64,000 nucleotides of DNA, from positions 1-64,000 of the forward strand of contig NZ_NSJZ01000013.1 in assembly GCF_002287065.1 (NCBI RefSeq). Reading direction: 5' to 3'. A model generated the notes under the pieces. That model was given only the letters and a program-made list of their open reading frames with translations. It made no database searches and had not been told where the DNA came from. The stretch comes from Paracoccus salipaludis (GTDB taxonomy: Bacteria; Pseudomonadota; Alphaproteobacteria; Rhodobacterales; Rhodobacteraceae). The position numbers and the translations under genes were made by a program. Shown here one piece after another: positions 34,627 through 42,967 of the stretch; position 1 is the first letter of the stretch; the number at the start of each line of letters is the position of its first letter.

Positions 34627-35642
34627 CAGGCCAGCGCGGCCCGGATCGCGTCCGCGTCGATGTCGCCCTTTTCGGCGATCACCACGAGACAGCCGCGCCG
34701 GGGCCGGTCGCCCCAGGGGCGGTCGAACTGGTGGCGCACGCGCGCGCCCACGGCCTGAACGAGAAGCCGCAGCGGCTTTCCTTGGATGGCGGCATGGCCC
34801 TTGATCCGCAGGATCTTCTGCGCCTCGGCCAGCCTTGCCACCTTCGCGGCCAGGGTCTGCGGGTCAGCCTGCTCGGGCAGGTCGATCACCACCGTGTCGA
34901 AGTCGTCGTGGTCATGCTCGTCTTCGCCGTCATGGTGCGAAGGGCGCGCGGCCAGGTCGTCCTCGGCCGCGGCGTTGATCCCCAGCACCACGCGCGGGTC
35001 GATCACCCCTTCGGTCAGCGGGATCATCGGCAACGGACGCGGGGCCTCGGCCGCGATGATCCCGCGGGCCGCGGCCACCCCGTCCGGGCCGGCCAGATCG
35101 GCCTTGGACAGCAGCACGATGTCGGCGCAGGCGATCTGGTCCTCGAACACCTCGGACAGCGGCGTCTCGTGGTCCACCTGGCCCTCGTCGCCGGGATGGG
35201 CGGGGTCGGGGGCGAAGCGGCCCGCCGCGACGGCCTCGGCATCCGCCACGGCAACCACTCCGTCAATGGTGATGCGCGACCGCAGGTCCGGCCAGTCGAA
35301 GGCCTTGAGCAGCGGCTTGGGCAGCGCCAGCCCCGAGGTCTCGATCACGATATGGTCTGGCCTGGGGTCGAGCGCCAGCAGCCGCTCGATCGAGGGGATG
35401 AACTCGTCGGCCACGGTGCAGCAGATGCAGCCGTTGGTCAGTTCGACGATGTTCGCCTCGGGGCAGTTCGCGTCGGCGCAGGCGCGGATCAGGTCGCCAT
35501 CGACGCCCACGTCGCCGAATTCGTTGACCAGGACCGCTAGGCGGCGCCCCTGCGGGTTCTGCAGCAGATGGCGGATCAGCGTGGTCTTGCCCGCGCCGAG
35601 GAAGCCGGTGACAACGGTGACAGGGGTTTTTTCCAGCGACAT
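34626..35642 (-). CDS. cobW: CobW-type GTPase metallochaperone
   Basis: A G3E-family GTPase thought to deliver cobalt to the chelatase. The 338-residue protein has the Walker A VTGFLGAGKTTLIRHLL (11-27), VNEFGDVGVDGDLI, the metal-binding CxCC in NGCICCTV, and the NKxD-like SKADLAG. A His/Asp-rich insert (HHDGEDEHDHDD) around 250 probably binds metal. A C-terminal CobW_C domain follows (RIKGHAAIQGKPLRLLVQAVG). It begins one base after the DUF1636 stop and directly precedes cobN. Confidence 0.94.
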   Translation of the reverse strand: MSLEKTPVTVVTGFLGAGKTTLIRHLLQNPQGRRLAVLVNEFGDVGVDGDLIRACADANCPEANIVELTNGCICCTVADEFIPSIERLLALDPRPDHIVIETSGLALPKPLLKAFDWPDLRSRITIDGVVAVADAEAVAAGRFAPDPAHPGDEGQVDHETPLSEVFEDQIACADIVLLSKADLAGPDGVAAARGIIAAEAPRPLPMIPLTEGVIDPRVVLGINAAAEDDLAARPSHHDGEDEHDHDDFDTVVIDLPEQADPQTLAAKVARLAEAQKILRIKGHAAIQGKPLRLLVQAVGARVRHQFDRPWGDRPRRGCLVVIAEKGDIDADAIRAALA

Positions 35643-35643
35643 G

Positions 35644-35994
35644 TCAGTCCTCGAACGGGGGAATGCGGGCGACGGTATGCTTGCGGATCACCTGGGGGCG
35701 CGCGCTCCACGGAACGACCCCGCGCGGCGCTGCCGCATAGGCGCGGGCCATGCCGGCAATGTCGTCGAGGTGCCGGTCAGGGTCGATGTCGCCCTGCACA
35801 TAGGTCCACGAGCCCGGTCCCCGGAACACGACCACGCAGGACCGCCCGCAGGCCGAAAGGCACTCCTGCCGGTCATGGGGAACGCCACGCGCGGCCAGCG
35901 CCTCGGACAGGCGCATCCCGTCGCTGGGGGTCAGCGGATCGGCGCCCGCGCGCCTGCAGGTGGTGCAGACCACCAGCATGTTCTTCCTGGCCAT
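35644..35994 (-). CDS. DUF1636 metal-binding protein, first gene of the riboswitch-controlled cob operon
   Basis: A 116-residue protein with five Cys placed as in DUF1636: MLVVCTTCRRAG near the start and ECLSACGRSCVVVFRG in the middle. The arrangement recalls thioredoxin-like [2Fe-2S] ferredoxins. The ATG at 35994 is chosen for its GGGAGGG site; the longer frame adds residues without a good site. It is first in the cobW-cobN operon, about 120 nt downstream of the riboswitch. A role in cobalt handling is inferred from this position. Confidence 0.82.
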   Translation of the reverse strand: MARKNMLVVCTTCRRAGADPLTPSDGMRLSEALAARGVPHDRQECLSACGRSCVVVFRGPGSWTYVQGDIDPDRHLDDIAGMARAYAAAPRGVVPWSARPQVIRKHTVARIPPFED

Positions 35995-36110
35995 CTGCCC
36001 TCCCGGCAAGCCAATGAGGCGGAGGACTGGACAGGCGCAGGACATGCGGGGGCGGCGCGAGCCCCATCATGGCTTGCACACGGTTCACCCCGACCGCAAC
36101 ACACCGCGGA

Positions 36111-36306
36111 TGCGAGATCTCGCACCGCACGCTGGCAGGTCTCCCGGCTTGCGGATCATGGGGATTGCTCCCCTGCGGTCACCCGACCTTCCCAGGCCTT
36201 CCGGCCCAGTGGCATCCGGGTGACCTCTCCGGTCACGGTCGCGGGGGCGGCTGCGCTTCGCTGGAAACCAGCTATCGCATTCCCTCTTAGCTCGCTTTGT
36301 GCGAGA
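36111..36306 (-). promoter_or_regulatory. Cobalamin riboswitch
   Basis: On the minus strand the B12 box AAGCCGGGAGACCTGCC (36150-36134) and the core GCCACTGG (36213-36206), followed by GGGAAGG, are classic cobalamin riboswitch elements. Closing helix P1 is TCTCGCAC (36306-36299) pairing with GTGCGAGA (36125-36118). The 3' strand of P1 is directly followed by TCTCGCA, so it could pair there instead. It should shut down DUF1636-cobW-cobN and downstream genes when cobalamin is plentiful. The region 36307-36364 must hold divergent promoters for this operon and cobO. Confidence 0.93.
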
Positions 36307-36364
36307 ACCAACGATGCGCGAGGGAAGCCACGAGACGGCCGCGCTTGTCAAGGGAAAGGGAGCG

Positions 36365-36988
36365 ATGGCGAACCGGGCGGACCCCGACGACGCGGCGCGC
36401 CATGCCGAGAAGAAGGCGCGGATCAAGGCCGCCCGCGACCGGATGATGGTGGAGAAGACCGGCGAGAAGGGCCTGATCCTTGTCCTGACGGGGCCGGGCA
36501 AGGGCAAGTCGTCCTCGGCCTTCGGCATGGTGATGCGGGCGATCTCGCACGGGATGCGAGTAGGCGTGGTCCAGTTCATCAAGGGCGCCATGGCGACCGG
36601 AGAACGGGACTTCCTTCAGGCCCACTTCCCCGACCTTTGCGAGTTCCACACCATGGGCGAAGGCTTCACCTGGGAAACGCAGGACCTCGGGCGTGACCGC
36701 GCCGCAGCCGCACGGGCCTGGGACAAGGCCAAGGACCTGATCCGGGACGACCGCAACCGGCTTGTCCTGCTGGACGAGATCAACATCGCCCTTCGCTATG
36801 ACTATCTCGACATCGGCGAGGTGGTGGCGTTCCTCGAATCCGAGAAGCCCCCGATGACCCATGTCCTGCTGACGGGCCGCAATGCCAGGCCCGAGCTGAT
36901 CGGGATCGCCGATCTGGTCACGGAAATGGCCGTGGTGAAGCACCCCTTCCGGCAGGGGATCGGGGCACAGGCGGGGATCGAGTTCTGA
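36365..36988 (+). CDS. cobO: Cob(I)yrinic acid a,c-diamide adenosyltransferase
   Basis: Adds the adenosyl group to the cobalt. The 207-residue protein has an N-terminal helix typical of CobO/BtuR ([17 protein letters not shown]), the P-loop [37 protein letters not shown] and [16 protein letters not shown]. The ATG at 36365 follows AAAGGGAGCG. It diverges from the riboswitch-controlled operon and overlaps cobQ if that gene begins at CTG. Confidence 0.95.
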   Translation: MANRADPDDAARHAEKKARIKAARDRMMVEKTGEKGLILVLTGPGKGKSSSAFGMVMRAISHGMRVGVVQFIKGAMATGERDFLQAHFPDLCEFHTMGEGFTWETQDLGRDRAAAARAWDKAKDLIRDDRNRLVLLDEINIALRYDYLDIGEVVAFLESEKPPMTHVLLTGRNARPELIGIADLVTEMAVVKHPFRQGIGAQAGIEF

Positions 36989-38430
36989 CGCGCGCACTGA
37001 TGCTGCAGGGGACCGGCTCGAACGTCGGCAAGTCGCTGCTGGTGGCGGGGCTCTGCCGGGCGGCGGTCCGGCGCGGGCTGACCGTGCGCCCGTTCAAGCC
37101 GCAGAACATGTCGAACAACGCCGCCGTGACGGCGGACGGCGGCGAGATCGGCCGCGCGCAGGCGCTTCAGGCGCTGGCCTGCGGGGTCGAGCCGCATACC
37201 GACATGAACCCGATCCTTCTGAAGCCCGAAACCGACATCGGCGCGCAGGTGATCGTGCAGGGCAAGCGGCGCGCGACCCTGAAGGCGCGCGACTATGCCA
37301 GGCTGAAGCCCGAACTGATGGCGCCGGTCCTGGAAAGCTTCAATCGACTGAAATCACAGGCGGATCTCGTGGTCGTCGAAGGCGCGGGCAGCCCCGCCGA
37401 GATCAACCTGCGCCCCGGCGACATCGCCAACATGGGCTTTGCCGCCGCCGCCGACGTTCCCGTGGTGCTGATCGGGGACATCGACCGCGGGGGCGTCATC
37501 GCGCAGCTGGTCGGCTCCCGGGTCGTTCTCGACCCGGAGGACGCGGCGCGCATCGGGGGCTTCATCGTCAACCGCTTCCGCGGCGATCCCTCGCTGTTCG
37601 ACGACGGCTACCGGATGATCGCCGAACGGACCGGGTGGCGGGGCTTCGGCGTGCTTCCGTGGTTCGCGAGGGCCGCGCTGCTTCCCGCCGAGGACGCGCT
37701 TGACCTGCGGCCCTTCGGGGACGGCGAGGTCAGGATCGCCTGCCTCGCCCTGTCGCGGATCGCCAATTTCGACGACCTCGACCCGTTGAAGATGCACCCC
37801 GGCGTCCGGCTTGACATGGTGCGCCCCGGCCAGCCGATCCCGGGGGACGCGGCGGTGGTGATCATCCCCGGCTCGAAATCCACGCGGGCCGACCTCGCGT
37901 TCCTGCGGGCGCAGGGCTGGGACACCGACCTCAGGGCCCATCACCGCCGCGGCGGCCGCATCCTGGGGATCTGCGGCGGCTTCCAGATGCTGGGCCGCAG
38001 CATCGCCGATCCGCAGGGCCTCGAAGGCGAGCCGGGGGTGACAGAGGGCCTCGGCTACCTGGATGTTGAAACCGTGCTGGCAACGGACAAGCGCCTGACC
38101 CGCGTCACCGCCGTCCACGCCCCTTCCGGCCTGCAGGTCGACGGTTATGAGATCCACCTGGGCCGCACCGATGGCCCCGACTGTGTCCGGCCCTTCGCCC
38201 ATGTCGATGATCTTCCTGAAGGAGCCCGGTCGAGCGACCGCCGGGTCGAGGGAACCTATCTGCACGGGCTGTTCACGTCGGACGACTTCCGCACCGCCTG
38301 GATTCAGGAACTCGGGGCGACAACGGGTGCGTTTTCCTATGCAGCCGAGATCGAAGCAGTGCTCGATGAACTCGCCGCCCACATCGAGGCACATCTGGAC
38401 GTGCAGGAATTGCTGAGACTGGCGCGCTAA
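36985..38430 (+). CDS. cobQ: Cobyric acid synthase
   Basis: Amidates four side chains of adenosylcobyrinic acid a,c-diamide using glutamine and ATP. The N-terminal P-loop is [43 protein letters not shown] and a C-terminal amidotransferase Cys in [12 protein letters not shown] follow. Family members normally begin M-T-x-A-x-M-L-Q-G-T. Here that start falls on CTG (36985-36987), which overlaps the cobO stop as CTGA. I therefore place the start at CTG; the next ATG is 37000 (476 residues). The domain order and length are normal. Confidence 0.93.
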   Translation: MTRALMLQGTGSNVGKSLLVAGLCRAAVRRGLTVRPFKPQNMSNNAAVTADGGEIGRAQALQALACGVEPHTDMNPILLKPETDIGAQVIVQGKRRATLKARDYARLKPELMAPVLESFNRLKSQADLVVVEGAGSPAEINLRPGDIANMGFAAAADVPVVLIGDIDRGGVIAQLVGSRVVLDPEDAARIGGFIVNRFRGDPSLFDDGYRMIAERTGWRGFGVLPWFARAALLPAEDALDLRPFGDGEVRIACLALSRIANFDDLDPLKMHPGVRLDMVRPGQPIPGDAAVVIIPGSKSTRADLAFLRAQGWDTDLRAHHRRGGRILGICGGFQMLGRSIADPQGLEGEPGVTEGLGYLDVETVLATDKRLTRVTAVHAPSGLQVDGYEIHLGRTDGPDCVRPFAHVDDLPEGARSSDRRVEGTYLHGLFTSDDFRTAWIQELGATTGAFSYAAEIEAVLDELAAHIEAHLDVQELLRLAR

Positions 38431-39060
38431 GTCGAGGACCGGCTTCTGCGCGGCCTCTTCCTCGCGCATGACCACCGGCGAGTGCCGGGGTGTGGACCCG
38501 GAGACATGGGCACCTGCCCCGTCCGCGCCTTCATGGAGGGGCTAATCGGTGTGCTTGGCCCTGACACCCTCGGAGATCAGGCGTAGGCTGACGATGAGTC
38601 GGATGCGGAGGTAGATGCGGGGGTGGAGATCTCCCCGGCTGCCGCGTCCGGGTCACCGGTCACCCCGGCAGAAGACGTTGGTTCCGCGATCCTGCGCAGG
38701 GCGCTGCCCCTGACTGCGATCACCCGTCCTGCCTCACGCGGCAAGCGCAGCAGCCGACAACGCCCAGAACGGCACGCCCATCGCCACTGCGCGGACCGCC
38801 GCATCCTCTCTGGCGCAGCGGAGGGGTGTCGTCGGGTGATGGTTCCTCTGCGCGGACGAGGCGAACCCCGCGCCGCTCCCGCGCTCCAGCTATCTGACGC
38901 ACGGCGCAGGATGTTTGCAGACGGCGCTGCTGTCGTCTGCGGCAACCGCCGCGGAGCCGTGGAGCAAGCAGGACCGGAGAGCGCGGCAGCTCGACTTGGC
39001 CCTGCGGCGCGCCGGGATCGGGTGCGGTGATGCCGCGGCGCTGGTCCGCCGGCACTTCGC
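38431..39060. other. Gene-free stretch between cobQ and the FadR-type regulator
   Basis: About 630 bp. Open frames exist on both strands but none has a recognisable product or ribosome binding site, and their compositions (Arg, Ala and Pro rich) are what frames in G+C-rich non-coding DNA give. No hairpin or repeat stood out. A decayed gene is possible. Confidence 0.5.
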
Positions 39061-39834
39061 TCAGTCCACCGAATTGAGGCGCATCCGGGCCCGCCGTTCG
39101 CGGCGCTGGAGTTCGCGGCCGCGGTGAATCGACTTTTCCACGAAGTCCAGATGGTCCCTAGCGGCCCTTTCGCTGCGCTCGGGGTCGCCCGCCTCGATCG
39201 CGTCGATGATCTCGAGGTGCTGGTCCAGAAGCGCGCGGCCAGTGCCGTCGATGCTGCGCAGCAGGTCGCGGTTGTAGAAGATGTCCCGCCGGGTCAGGTC
39301 GAAGACCGAGGCCATCATGTGGATCAGCGTCGTGTTATGGCTGGCGTCCACGATGGCGCTGTGCAGCCTGAAGTCGGCCTCCTGTTCGGCCTCACGGTCA
39401 TCGGCCTGCCAGGCGGCCTCAAGCTCGGCGCGGATCGCCGCCAGCCGCTCGCGGTCGGCGGCCGTGGCGCGCTGGGCGGCCAGGCGGGTGGCAAAGGCCT
39501 CCTGCTCGCGCCGGTATTCCAGGAAGTCGTGGAAGGCCTCGCCGTGACGGGCATATAGCGCCAGCATCGCGGGCGACATCGCCCGGCCGGTCAACTCGGC
39601 AATATAGGTCCCGTCGCCGTGCCGGACTGTCACGAGGTCGCGGCTTTCGAGGATCTGCAACGCCTCGCGCAGCTTCGGACGCGACACGCGGAAGGCCTCG
39701 GCCATCTCTCGTTCCGAGGGAAGGCGCGCGCCGCCCTTCAGCACACCCTCGACGATCATCGTCTCGATCTTGTCCACCACGGCCTGGACCACCGATTCGT
39801 GGGCGATGGGTTCGAAAACCTGTGCCGCGATCAT
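39061..39834 (-). CDS. FadR/GntR-family regulator, probable lactate-operon regulator
   Basis: The 257-residue regulator has an N-terminal winged helix (about 9-75: LPSEREMAEAFRVSRPKLREALQILESRDLVTVRHGDGTYI) and a C-terminal FCD ligand domain (about 95-230). The FCD domain has candidate metal ligands in DFRLHSAIVDASHNTTLIHM and HLEIIDAIEAGD. It diverges from lldP-lutABC-dld, the usual place of LldR/LutR/PdhR-like regulators, so control by lactate is likely but inferred. Three A+T-rich palindromes lie in the intergenic region. Confidence 0.9.
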   Translation of the reverse strand: MIAAQVFEPIAHESVVQAVVDKIETMIVEGVLKGGARLPSEREMAEAFRVSRPKLREALQILESRDLVTVRHGDGTYIAELTGRAMSPAMLALYARHGEAFHDFLEYRREQEAFATRLAAQRATAADRERLAAIRAELEAAWQADDREAEQEADFRLHSAIVDASHNTTLIHMMASVFDLTRRDIFYNRDLLRSIDGTGRALLDQHLEIIDAIEAGDPERSERAARDHLDFVEKSIHRGRELQRRERRARMRLNSVD

Positions 39835-39878
39835 GGGTCGCCAACCTTCCGCATCAGTGCCGTTTCCTCAAGACGTCA

Positions 39879-40017
39879 ACAATATTGTCCTGCCAAGGGT
39901 CGATTTCAAGTGGATACGGCTCGATAGCACTTCGGAATTCACAAATTTGTCAATTAGTTATCACGCAGACGGTCGACCTCCCGCCCACCGCCGTGCTGCA
40001 TCGCAGAAAATTTTCTG
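39879..40017. promoter_or_regulatory. Three A+T-rich palindromes, candidate operators of the FadR-type regulator
   Basis: ACAATATTGT (39879-39888), ACAAATTTGT (39941-39950, extendable as TTnACAAATTTGTnAA) and CAGAAAATTTTCTG (40004-40017) are perfect palindromes in otherwise G+C-rich DNA. They lie between the divergent regulator and lldP genes. The first two share the frame ACAAnnTTGT. They are candidate operators, but the binding site of this protein is not known to me. Confidence 0.45.
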
Positions 40018-40448
40018 TTGCCGCAGGAAAGTGGTAAAGAGTATGAACCTCTTCGGCGCAGCATCGCTGGGCCACGAGGAGGCAGCCCCATGATCGTGCC
40101 TATCCGGTTGAGGAGCCGGGCGGTCATGCGGCCAGGGAGGCTTGTTGATTGGCACCACCGCAAGGCTGCGGCGCGAACTGACGGGTGGGCTGCCGGCTGG
40201 TCCCGGGCGGCCGCGTGATCCTGCCCACGACCGCGCGCCAGTGGCCCGCATCGAAGCCCGACCCCAGCCGGCGGACCGGCTTCGGTCCACGACAGGGGCA
40301 CCGTCCCCCGCCCGTCACGGCAGGGCGGACCGGCCGCGAACCCCGGCAAGAACCCAGTCGCAAGAACGATCGGAAGAATCCGCGTCCCTGCCCCCTCTGA
40401 CCTCTCGAGCCGGCAGATTCCCTTAACCCGCAACCGAAGGAACGCTTC
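40018..40448. other. Leader region of the lactate operon
   Basis: About 430 bp before lldP with no credible gene. It should hold the lldP promoter and a long 5' leader. No clear -35/-10 pair or riboswitch was recognised. Confidence 0.4.
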
Positions 40449-42116
40449 ATGGTCTGGTCGCAAGTCTATGACCCGTTGAACAACATGTGGCTGTCGGCAC
40501 TGGTCGCCGCGATCCCCATCATCGTCCTGCTCGGCGCCATCGCCATCTTCGAGATCCGGGCGCATATCGCGGCCGCCCTCGGGCTGGTGGCGGCGCTGCT
40601 GATCGCGATCGTCGGCTTCGGGATGCCCGCCGGCATGGCCGGGGCGACCGCCGTCTACGGCGCGGCCTACGGGCTGCTTCCGATCGGCTGGATCATTCTC
40701 AACGTGATCTTCCTGTATCGCCTGACGGACGAGGCCGGGCTGTTCTCGGTCCTGCGCGACAGCATCGCGGCCCTGACCCCCGACCGGCGGCTGCAGCTGC
40801 TGTTCATCGCCTTTTCCTTCGGCGCCTTCTTCGAGGGCGCGGCCGGCTTCGGCACGCCCGTGGCCGTGACCGGCGCCATGCTGATCGGCCTGGGCTTCGC
40901 GCCGCTGGCCGCGTCCGGCCTGTCGCTGATCGCGAACACCGCGCCGGTGGCCTATGGCGCGCTGGGCACGCCGGTCATCGCGCTGGCCGCGGTGACGGGC
41001 CTCGACCTGCTGGAACTCTCGGGGATGATCGGACGGCAGCTGCCGTTCTTCTCGCTCATCGTGCCCTTCTGGGTCGTCGCCGCCTTTGCGGGCCTGCGCG
41101 GCATGTGGCAGGTCTGGCCGGCGCTGCTGGTCTGCGGCGTCAGCTTCGCCATCCCGCAATACCTGGTGTCGAACTTCCACGGGCCGTGGCTGGTGGACGT
41201 GGTCGCGGCCATTGTCTCGATGCTCTGCCTTGCGGGCTTCCTGAAGATCTGGAAACCCAAGACCCTGTGGCTGGCCACCAGCCGCGACGGCGATCCTTCG
41301 GTTGACACCGCCCCGCGCCCGCAGTCGCTGGGCGCGGCGGCTGCACCCGCCACCAGGGGCGCCGTCCTGCGCGCCTGGCTGCCCTGGGTGATCCTGTCGC
41401 TGTTCGTCTTCGCCTGGGGCATCCCGCAGTTCAAGGCCTTCCTGGACAGCATCTGGGTCCTGAAGGTCCCGGTCCCCGGCCTGCACGAGATGGTGCAGAA
41501 GGTCCCGCCGGTCGTGGCCGAGCCCCATGTCGAGGCCGCTGTCTACAACTTCAACATCCTGTCGGCGACCGGCACGGGCATCCTGCTGTCGGCCATCGTC
41601 GGCGGGCTGCTGATGGGCTATTCGCCCCTGGCCCTGCTGCGGTCCTATGCCCGGACCTTCTGGGTCATCCGCTATTCGCTGCTGACCATCGCGGCGATGC
41701 TCGCGCTCGGCTATGTCACCCGCTACTCGGGGACGGACGCCACGCTGGGGCTGATGTTCGCCCAGACCGGCTGGATCTACCCGCTGTTCGGCACCCTTCT
41801 GGGCTGGCTGGGCGTCGCGCTGACCGGCTCGGACACCGCGTCCAACGTGCTGTTCGGGGGCCTTCAGAAGGTGACGGCGGAACAGCTTGGCCTGAACCCG
41901 GTGCTGATGGCCGCGGCCAACTCGTCGGGCGGGGTCATGGGCAAGATGATCGACGCGCAAAGCATCGTCGTCGCCTCGACCGCGACCAAGTGGTACGGGC
42001 ATGAAGGCGACATCCTGCGCTATGTCTTCATCCACTCGATCGTGCTGGCGGTGCTGGTCGGCCTGGTCGTGATGCTGCAGGCCTATGTCTATCCCTTCAC
42101 GCTGATGGTGCCCTGA
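40449..42116 (+). CDS. lldP: L-lactate permease
   Basis: Lactate uptake by the LctP/LldP family (proton symport in known members). The 555-residue protein is hydrophobic throughout with about 12-14 membrane helices. Family motifs include YDPLNNMWLSALVAAIPI, FGAFFEGAAGFGTPVAVTGAML, ANTAPVAYGALGTPVIAL, LTGSDTASNVLFGGLQKVTAEQLGL and AANSSGGVMGKMIDAQSIVVAS. GAAGGAACG precedes the ATG. It is first in the lldP-lutABC-dld unit; a strong hairpin follows it. Confidence 0.95.
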   Translation: MVWSQVYDPLNNMWLSALVAAIPIIVLLGAIAIFEIRAHIAAALGLVAALLIAIVGFGMPAGMAGATAVYGAAYGLLPIGWIILNVIFLYRLTDEAGLFSVLRDSIAALTPDRRLQLLFIAFSFGAFFEGAAGFGTPVAVTGAMLIGLGFAPLAASGLSLIANTAPVAYGALGTPVIALAAVTGLDLLELSGMIGRQLPFFSLIVPFWVVAAFAGLRGMWQVWPALLVCGVSFAIPQYLVSNFHGPWLVDVVAAIVSMLCLAGFLKIWKPKTLWLATSRDGDPSVDTAPRPQSLGAAAAPATRGAVLRAWLPWVILSLFVFAWGIPQFKAFLDSIWVLKVPVPGLHEMVQKVPPVVAEPHVEAAVYNFNILSATGTGILLSAIVGGLLMGYSPLALLRSYARTFWVIRYSLLTIAAMLALGYVTRYSGTDATLGLMFAQTGWIYPLFGTLLGWLGVALTGSDTASNVLFGGLQKVTAEQLGLNPVLMAAANSSGGVMGKMIDAQSIVVASTATKWYGHEGDILRYVFIHSIVLAVLVGLVVMLQAYVYPFTLMVP

Positions 42117-42122
42117 CACCCC

Positions 42123-42153
42123 TGCGCCGCGCGGGCCCCTTCCGCGCGGCGCA
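42123..42153 (+). terminator. Strong intercistronic hairpin between lldP and lutA
   Basis: TGCGCCGCGCGG (42123-42134) pairs perfectly with CCGCGCGGCGCA (42142-42153) around a 7-nt loop, and CCCCATTTT follows. It starts 6 bp after the lldP stop and ends 30 bp before lutA. It looks like an intrinsic terminator or partial attenuator separating transporter from enzyme genes. Confidence 0.65.
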
Positions 42154-42183
42154 CCCCATTTTCCTCCACTGAAGGTCGCGCCC

Positions 42184-42963
42184 ATGCCCGCCACCCTTCC
42201 GGACCCCGCCGGCCCACGCGTCGGCCTTTTCGTAACCTGCCTCGTCGATGCCATGCGGCCCGGGATCGGCTTTGCCGCCCTGCAACTGCTGGAGGAGGCC
42301 GGCTGCCGGGTCGAGGTGCCTCAGGGCCAGACCTGCTGCGGCCAGCCGGCGCTGAACAGCGGCGACGACCGCGACGCGGCGGACCTCGCGCGCCAGACCA
42401 TCGCCGCCTTCGAACATTGCGACCATGTCGTGCTGCCCTCGGGCTCCTGCGCGGGAACCATGGTCCATGCCTACCCCGAGCTTCTGGCGCATGACCCCGC
42501 ATGGGCGCCGCGCGCCCGCGCACTGGCCGCAAAGACGCACGAGATCACCAGCTTCCTGGTGGATGTCATGGGCTACCGTCCCCAAGGCCGCCGCCTTGAC
42601 GCGACCGCCACCTATCACGACAGCTGCGCGGGCCTGCGGGAACTGGGTATCGCGGCCCAGCCCCGCGCGCTGCTGGCCGAAGTCGAAGGGCTTCAGATGC
42701 GCCCGCTTGAAGGCAACGATGTCTGCTGCGGCTTCGGCGGCACCTTCTGCGTGAAATACCCCCGGATCTCGGACGCCATCACCACCGAGAAGGCCCAGGC
42801 CATCGAGCGCACCGCGGCGGACATCCTTCTGGCGGGCGATCTCGGCTGCCTGATGAACATGGCGGGCAAGCTGCACCGGCGCGGCGCCGCCACCCGCTGC
42901 TTCCACACCATCGAGGTTCTCGCGGGCCGCGCCGACGGTCCCGCCATCGGCGAGGAGGGCTGA
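42184..42963 (+). CDS. lutA: Lactate utilization Fe-S protein LutA/LldE
   Basis: A subunit of the three-part LutABC L-lactate dehydrogenase complex. The 259-residue protein carries two CCG domains with QTCCGQPALNSGD (early) and NDVCCGFGGTFCVKYP (late), which hold Fe-S clusters; TYHDSCAGLRELGI is also typical. It lies 67 bp after lldP and 4 bp before lutB. Confidence 0.94.
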   Translation: MPATLPDPAGPRVGLFVTCLVDAMRPGIGFAALQLLEEAGCRVEVPQGQTCCGQPALNSGDDRDAADLARQTIAAFEHCDHVVLPSGSCAGTMVHAYPELLAHDPAWAPRARALAAKTHEITSFLVDVMGYRPQGRRLDATATYHDSCAGLRELGIAAQPRALLAEVEGLQMRPLEGNDVCCGFGGTFCVKYPRISDAITTEKAQAIERTAADILLAGDLGCLMNMAGKLHRRGAATRCFHTIEVLAGRADGPAIGEEG

Positions 42964-42967
42964 GCCC

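Noticed and set aside
31561..34758. 1065-residue open frame on the plus strand opposite cobN
   Set aside because: It is antisense to a clearly conserved gene. Long antisense frames are expected in G+C-rich DNA, and its composition (Arg, Gly, Pro and Ala rich, no motifs) is that of a shadow.
38623..39030. 135-residue plus-strand frame between cobQ and the FadR-type gene
   Set aside because: There is no ribosome binding site, no motif, and the composition is typical of random frames in G+C-rich DNA.
40150..40170. Possible sigma-54 promoter upstream of lldP (TTGGCACC)
   Set aside because: The -24-like TGGCAC is present but the -12 element TTGC is missing at the required spacing.
39954..42254. 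766-residue minus-strand frame opposite lldP
   Set aside because: It is a shadow of the permease gene. Its apparent His/Asp/Gln-rich protein is a by-product of codons on the other strand.
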